DNA of 10,670 nucleotides from Solirubrobacterales bacterium (lineage in GTDB: Bacteria; Actinomycetota; Thermoleophilia; Solirubrobacterales; Solirubrobacteraceae): positions 1 through 10,670 of the forward strand of contig JAOPZO010000415.1 of the NCBI GenBank assembly GCA_025964065.1. The letters run 5' to 3'. How positions within the stretch are numbered: the first letter of the stretch is position 1; every line of letters begins with the position of its first letter. The position numbers and the translations under genes are program-made. Shown piece by piece: positions 7,560 through 10,670 of this stretch. The notes beneath the pieces are model-generated. The model did no database searches. It was not told where the DNA came from and worked only from the letters and a program-made list of their open reading frames with translations.

Positions 7560-7598
7560 GGCGCCACCCAAAGGGGTCAGGCCCCTTTCGGTGGCGCC
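7560..7598. repeat. REP-like palindrome, copy 1 (upstream of globin gene)
   Basis: AAAGGGG (7570-7576), loop TCAGG (7577-7581) and CCCCTTT (7582-7588) form a perfect 7-bp stem. After one C-C mismatch (7569/7589), the outer arms GGCGCCACC (7560-7568) and GGTGGCGCC (7590-7598) add 9 more pairs. The whole 39 bp is an almost perfect palindrome. The inner motif recurs at 8230 in the same orientation. GGGGTCxGxCCCC-type palindromes recall REP elements mobilised by IS200-like (RAYT) transposases. No such gene is in the window. Confidence 0.8.
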
Positions 7599-7680
7599 AC
7601 GTCCCACGCCCGGTGTCGCGTTCGGGAATCCCCGGCGTGGAACGGTGCGCCGGGCGCCACGTTCCACGCCCGGTGTCTCG
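7593..7680. repeat. 60-bp-period direct repeat with an inverted core copy
   Basis: A 28-bp unit occurs at 7593-7620 and 7653-7680, differing at two positions (7603/7663 and 7618/7678), with a period of exactly 60 bp. Between them, GGCGTGGAACG (7634-7644) is an inverted copy of the core. It pairs perfectly over 11 bp with CGTTCCACGCC (7660-7670) and, with one mismatch, with 7600-7610, so two mutually exclusive hairpins are possible. The short word GGCGCCAC occurs three times (7560, 7593, 7653), joining this repeat to the palindrome beside it. The rest of the 7453-7735 gap shows no gene. Confidence 0.75.
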
Positions 7681-7723
7681 CCGGCGGCTCCCGGCTTGGT
7701 GCCTCGGGTCCCCGCCCTCGCGT

Positions 7724-7735
7724 CACACTGGGGGC
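7724..7735 (+). promoter_or_regulatory. Candidate leaderless -10 element of the globin gene
   Basis: CACACT (7724-7729) is followed by six bases and then the GTG start at 7736, the spacing expected if transcription begins on the start codon. No good -35 is seen at 16-18 bp. The GGGGG run between them could instead act as a weak ribosome site. Confidence 0.25.
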
Positions 7736-8188
7736 GTGAGCGCCCCCGGCCGCGACATCGAGGACCACGCCGACTGCGAGGAGCTGGTGCGCGCGTTCTA
7801 CGGGCGGGCACTTGTCGATCCCGTCATCGGCTTCCTCTTCACCGACGTCGCGCACCTCGACCTGGAGGCGCACGTTCCGCGCATCACCGCGTTCTGGGCG
7901 ACGATCCTCCTCGGGGAGCAGTCCTACGGCGGCGGCGCCTTTGCCCCGCACGCACGCCTGCACGCGCGGGTTCCCCTGCGTGAGGGGCACTTCGAGCGCT
8001 GGCTCGTCCTCTGGCGCACGACGGTCGACGAGCTCTTCGCGGGCGAGCGGGCCGAGCACGCCAAGCGCCACGCCGATCGCGTCGCCCACGCGTTCCTCGG
8101 GCGCCTGCAGGGCCAGGCCCCCGCGATCGACGCCGCGCGCGGGCTCCCCGTGACCCTCCACGGCCCGGGCCGCAGCAGCACCTCCTGA
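7736..8188 (+). CDS. Group III truncated haemoglobin
   Basis: A 150-residue haem protein with a GTG start. The frame stays open upstream, but through intergenic repeats, and the globin fold begins about 15 residues after GTG 7736. It matches group III truncated globins such as Campylobacter Ctb: B9/B10 F21-Y22 (RAFYGRALVDPVIGFLF), E7 H46 followed by FW (HVPRITAFW), ATILLGEQSYGG, proximal F8 H72 (FAPHARLH) and G8 W89 (HFERWLVLW). The Tyr-B10/His-E7/Trp-G8 set is the polar distal pocket of this group. It binds O2, NO and similar ligands, and a role in nitrosative or oxidative stress or in peroxide chemistry is usual to suggest, but the physiological role is not settled. The protein is cytoplasmic, with no signal peptide. 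The gene stands alone, with the secreted-protein gene diverging on one side and the ligase converging on the other, and it is bracketed by hairpin repeats. Confidence 0.92.
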   Translation: MSAPGRDIEDHADCEELVRAFYGRALVDPVIGFLFTDVAHLDLEAHVPRITAFWATILLGEQSYGGGAFAPHARLHARVPLREGHFERWLVLWRTTVDELFAGERAEHAKRHADRVAHAFLGRLQGQAPAIDAARGLPVTLHGPGRSSTS

Positions 8189-8210
8189 GTCCTGCGCAGT
8201 CCTGCGCAGT
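8188..8210. repeat. Tandem 10-bp repeat carrying CTGCGCAG palindromes
   Basis: AGTCCTGCGC occurs twice head to tail (8188-8197, 8198-8207), followed by AGT and a degenerate third unit. Each full unit plus the next AG contains the perfect 8-bp palindrome CTGCGCAG (8192-8199 and 8202-8209). It begins on the last base of the globin stop codon. Confidence 0.6.
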
Positions 8211-8222
8211 TCCGCAACGCCA

Positions 8223-8255
8223 CCGCCCGAAAGGGGTCAGGCCCCTTTCAGGCGG
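8223..8255. repeat. REP-like palindrome, copy 2 (between convergent genes; possible terminator)
   Basis: The same inner motif as at 7570: GAAAGGGG (8229-8236), TCAGG, CCCCTTTC (8242-8249), an 8-bp stem. After one mismatch (8228/8250), the outer arms CCGCC (8223-8227) and GGCGG (8251-8255) pair. Those arms differ in sequence from copy 1 yet remain complementary. It ends 6 bp before the stop of the acyl-CoA ligase gene and 67 bp after the globin stop, where it could end transcription from both sides. Confidence 0.75.
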
Positions 8256-8260
8256 GCGCC

Positions 8261-9811
8261 TCAGGCCGGCGTCGCCTCGCGAGCGGCCTTCCGCAGCGCC
8301 GGCTTGTCGTGCTTGCCGACGGCGGTCAGCGGGATCGCGTCCACGACCTCGACGAGCTTCGGGGCGATGACGCTCCCCTTCCGCTCCTTCACCCAGGCGA
8401 TGAGCTCGGCCTCGGACGCCTCGCCCTCCAGCACGACGTAGGCCTTGACCGCCTCGCCCCACTTCGCGTCGGGCACCCCGATGACGCACACGTCGCGCAC
8501 CGCGGGGTGGCCGAAGAGCGACTGCTCGACCTCCTTCGGGTAGACGTTGAAGCCGCCCGTGATGACCATGTCCTTCTTGCGGTCGACGATGTAGAGGAAC
8601 CCGCGCTCGTCGGCGCGCGCGACGTCGCCCGTGTGGAGCCAGCCGTCGATGATCGCCTCCGCGGTCTGCTCGGGCTTGCCCCAGTACTCGAGCATCACGT
8701 GGGGGCCGCGCACGACGATCTCGCCCGGCTCGCCCGGGGCCACGTCGCGCCCCTCGTCGTCGACGATCCGCACGTCGGCGATCGTCACGGGGCGCCCGCA
8801 CGAGGAGAGGACCTCGAGGTCGCCGCGCTCCACCGCCTCGGCGTGCTCCGCGTGGGTGAGCACCGTGAGCTGGTTCGGCGCCTCCGTCTGCCCGTAGAGC
8901 TGGCAGAAGACGGGCCCGAAGTGCTCGAGCCCCTGCACGAGGCGCTCGCGGCCCATGGGTGCCGCGCCGTAGATGATCGTCCGGATCGAGCTCGTGTCCG
9001 CCGCGGCCAGCCCGGGGTGGTCGAGCAGGACGTAGATCATCGTCGGGACCATCATCGTCGAGGTCACGCCGTGCTCCTCCACGGCGGCCAGGAACTGGTC
9101 GGGGTCGAAGCCGCCGAGCACGAGGTTCGTGCCGCCCCGGAGCCAGACCGGGAGCGCGAACGCCCCGCCCGCGTGGGTGAGCGGCGCGACGTGCGCGAAG
9201 ACCTCGCGCTCCCCGAGCCCCATCTCGAGCGTCTCGGAGAGGAACGCCGCGAGGATCGTCCGGTGGGCGTGCGCGACGCCCTTGGGCCGCCCGGTCGTGC
9301 CCCCCGTGTAGTAGATGGCCGCGAGGTCGTCCGCGGCCACGGGCGGGGCGTCGCCCGGGTCGCCCGACTCCGCCGCGCAGAGCGCGAGCAGGTCCCCGCC
9401 GCCCGCCGCGAGGCCGTCGGGATCGACGGACAGCAGGTGCTCGAGGGCATCGCCGCGGATCGCGGCGGCGCGCGAGGCGAAGCCCGCGTCGTGGCAGAGC
9501 GCCTTCGCCCCGGAGTCCTCGAGCACGTACTCGTGCTCCTCCGCGGCCATCCGGGCGTTGAGCGAGACGGCCACGAGGCCGGCCCAGGTGATCCCGAAGT
9601 AGACCTGCAGGACCTCCGGCCGGTCGCTCATCAGGATGCCGACGCGGTCCCCGCGCCGGAGCCCGAGCGCGAGGAGCGCGCGCCCCACGCGCCGCACCCC
9701 GCCGAAGAACTCCTCGTAGGTGAGCCGCCGCTCCCCGTGGACGACCGCGATGTCGGGGCCGTAGTAGAGCGCGCAGCGCTCGATGGTCTCGCCGAGCGTC
9801 CGCTCAAGCAT
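8261..9811 (-). CDS. Class I adenylate-forming enzyme, fatty acyl-CoA ligase-like
   Basis: A 516-residue enzyme, normal length for the family, expected to activate a carboxylic acid with ATP to an acyl-AMP and pass it to coenzyme A. Motifs in order: P-loop YYTGGTTGRPKG (167-178), YGAAPM (281-286), YGQTE (306-310), YWGKPEQTAEAI (376-387), WLHTGD with D396, the hinge VDRKKDMVITGGFNVYPKEVE with R411, and the C-terminal PLTAVGKHDK with catalytic lysine K500. No membrane segment or carrier-protein domain is present. Substrate chain length cannot be read reliably; medium or long fatty acids, or aromatic acids, are possible. The frame is open far upstream, but ATG 9811 is chosen because AGGAGG lies 4 nt before it and the family start MLERTLGETIERCA begins there. 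A PucR-type regulator diverges from it across a 159-bp gap and is the obvious candidate regulator. Confidence 0.93.
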   Translation of the reverse strand: MLERTLGETIERCALYYGPDIAVVHGERRLTYEEFFGGVRRVGRALLALGLRRGDRVGILMSDRPEVLQVYFGITWAGLVAVSLNARMAAEEHEYVLEDSGAKALCHDAGFASRAAAIRGDALEHLLSVDPDGLAAGGGDLLALCAAESGDPGDAPPVAADDLAAIYYTGGTTGRPKGVAHAHRTILAAFLSETLEMGLGEREVFAHVAPLTHAGGAFALPVWLRGGTNLVLGGFDPDQFLAAVEEHGVTSTMMVPTMIYVLLDHPGLAAADTSSIRTIIYGAAPMGRERLVQGLEHFGPVFCQLYGQTEAPNQLTVLTHAEHAEAVERGDLEVLSSCGRPVTIADVRIVDDEGRDVAPGEPGEIVVRGPHVMLEYWGKPEQTAEAIIDGWLHTGDVARADERGFLYIVDRKKDMVITGGFNVYPKEVEQSLFGHPAVRDVCVIGVPDAKWGEAVKAYVVLEGEASEAELIAWVKERKGSVIAPKLVEVVDAIPLTAVGKHDKPALRKAAREATPA

Positions 9812-9970
9812 GCGTCCTCCTGGTCTGGGTGCCCACGGGCCGATCCTCGCCGTCCGGCCCCGCGGAGCGGGATGGGGAACGCCGCCAAGGGCGGCCGCGG
9901 GCGCTGTGGGAAGCGTCCAACCGCCACCCGTGTTGCCCCTCGGTGAGGCTTGCCGGTAGCGTCGGCGGCG
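9812..9970. promoter_or_regulatory. Divergent intergenic region with candidate promoter for the PucR-type gene
   Basis: On the plus strand TTGCCC (9933-9938) and TAGCGT (9957-9962) are 18 bp apart, and TAGCGT ends 8 nt before ATG 9971, so a near-leaderless transcript is plausible. A small inverted repeat (CCTC 9938-9941, GAGG 9945-9948) lies between the two hexamers. GCCGCC-AAG-GGCGGC (9881-9895) is a perfect 6-bp hairpin further upstream. Either could be an operator, but in such GC-rich DNA short palindromes are weak evidence. Confidence 0.35.
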
Positions 9971-10670
9971 ATGGCGGGCACGCTCCAGCGCGGACGCACG
10001 ATCTCGTCGGCGGCCCGGGCGCTGGCGGCCACCGTCGACGTCGACGCGGCCGCGGCGCGAGTCACCGACGTGATCATGCAGACGGTCTGGAGCGCCCAGG
10101 ACGACCCCGAGTTCCGCGAGGCCATGGGCCGGAGCGTCCGCGGGAACGTCGCCGCGATCTACGACATCATGCTCGCGCGCGTGGAGCTCGAGGCGGCCCG
10201 CCCGCAGCAGGCCCTCGAGTTCGCCGACCTGAGCGCGGAGCTCGGCGTCCCCTCGGCCGAGCTCGAGCGGGCCTATCGCGTCGGCCAGGCCGCCGTGTGG
10301 GAGCAGTGGCTCGAGCTCGCGACGGCATACGCGGCCCAGCACGACCTGCCGCTCGTGGAGCTCATCGACGGCCCGTCGCAGACCATCCTGGGCTACGTCG
10401 ACCACATCATGACCTCGGTCACCGAGCGCTACGACTCGCGCGTGAGCGAGCAGCAGCGCACCCGCCGCCAGCTTCGGCGCCTGCTCGTCCGCCAGCTCAT
10501 CGACGGCACGATCGACGAGGCGACGCCCGAGCTCGACCACCAGCTCGCCTACCCCCTCGCCGACACCCACGTGGCGCTCCTCGTCCACCCGCGCGAGGGC
10601 GGGCTCCAGGACGCCGACATCGCGGCGCTGCGCGACGCCGCCGACGCCCGCGCCACCCTCGCGGTGCAGC
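9971..10670 (+). CDS. PucR/CdaR-type transcriptional regulator, N-terminal part (runs off window)
   Basis: The first 233 codons are visible and the frame is still open at the edge. Residues about 15-165 are helical and resemble the RsbRD-type N-terminal domain often found in actinobacterial PucR regulators (EFREAMGRSVRGNVAAIYDIM; later AYRVGQAAVWEQWLE). From about 168 onward, RRLLVRQLIDGTIDEATPELDHQLAYPLADTHVALLVHP looks like the start of the degenerate GGDEF-like CdaR domain. The helix-turn-helix that would confirm DNA binding should lie at the C-terminus, outside the window. ATG 9971 is chosen because a promoter-like TAGCGT sits just upstream and the family start MAGTLQRGR... is short and polar. 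Such regulators usually respond to a metabolite. Divergence from the acyl-CoA ligase suggests it controls that gene, which is an inference. Confidence 0.75.
   Translation, partial: MAGTLQRGRTISSAARALAATVDVDAAAARVTDVIMQTVWSAQDDPEFREAMGRSVRGNVAAIYDIMLARVELEAARPQQALEFADLSAELGVPSAELERAYRVGQAAVWEQWLELATAYAAQHDLPLVELIDGPSQTILGYVDHIMTSVTERYDSRVSEQQRTRRQLRRLLVRQLIDGTIDEATPELDHQLAYPLADTHVALLVHPREGGLQDADIAALRDAADARATLAVQ

Noticed and set aside
7593..7680. CRISPR array
   Set aside because: Only two direct copies, with an internal inverted copy instead of a unique spacer, and no cas genes nearby.
9812..10588. In-frame upstream extension of the acyl-CoA ligase
   Set aside because: It runs antisense through the PucR-type gene, lacks a domain, and a strong ribosome site precedes ATG 9811.

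Overview
This is a very GC-rich bacterial window. It has long coding runs on both strands, a GTG start, weak or absent Shine-Dalgarno sequences at several starts, and an actinobacterial style of protein (Ala/Arg/Glu-rich, MprA/TcrA-like response regulator, PucR-type regulator, group III truncated haemoglobin). My best guess is an actinobacterium of the Thermoleophilia/Solirubrobacterales type. That is an inference from protein style, not a database result.

Left part (1-1739). A two-component pair lies on the minus strand: a histidine kinase cut by the window edge, overlapped ATGA-style by an OmpR-family response regulator. Diverging from it on the plus strand is a secreted NlpC/P60-like cysteine peptidase with an acidic, proline-rich linker. 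The 105-bp divergent gap holds three GTT(G)CCTG-like boxes about one helical turn apart, a plausible site for the response regulator.

Middle part (1759-7452, minus strand). Three genes face the same way: a small secreted beta-rich protein, then 24 bp later a large membrane protein fusing HD-GYP, PAS and GGDEF modules (c-di-GMP breakdown and synthesis in one chain), then after about 90 bp a membrane-anchored GAF-PAS-GAF-PP2C (SpoIIE/RsbU-type) phosphatase. This looks like an envelope-signalling block combining a second messenger with partner-switching phosphatase output. The phosphatase also has its own promoter-like sequence. It converges on the NlpC/P60 gene, with a 7-bp-stem hairpin at the junction.

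Right part (7453-10670). A repeat-rich 283-bp gap leads into a lone group III truncated haemoglobin gene on the plus strand. A 20-bp hairpin-forming motif occurs before and after this gene in the same orientation, 660 bp apart, and its flanking arms differ in sequence but stay paired. Next is a class I adenylate-forming enzyme (acyl-CoA ligase, minus strand), and diverging from it a PucR/CdaR-type regulator that runs off the window.

I saw no tRNA, rRNA, CRISPR array, transposase or phage gene. Most of the window is ordinary signalling and metabolic chromosome. The least explained parts are the palindromic repeats around the globin gene, the HD-GYP-PAS-GGDEF fusion beside a PP2C phosphatase, and the secreted beta-rich protein at the head of that gene string.
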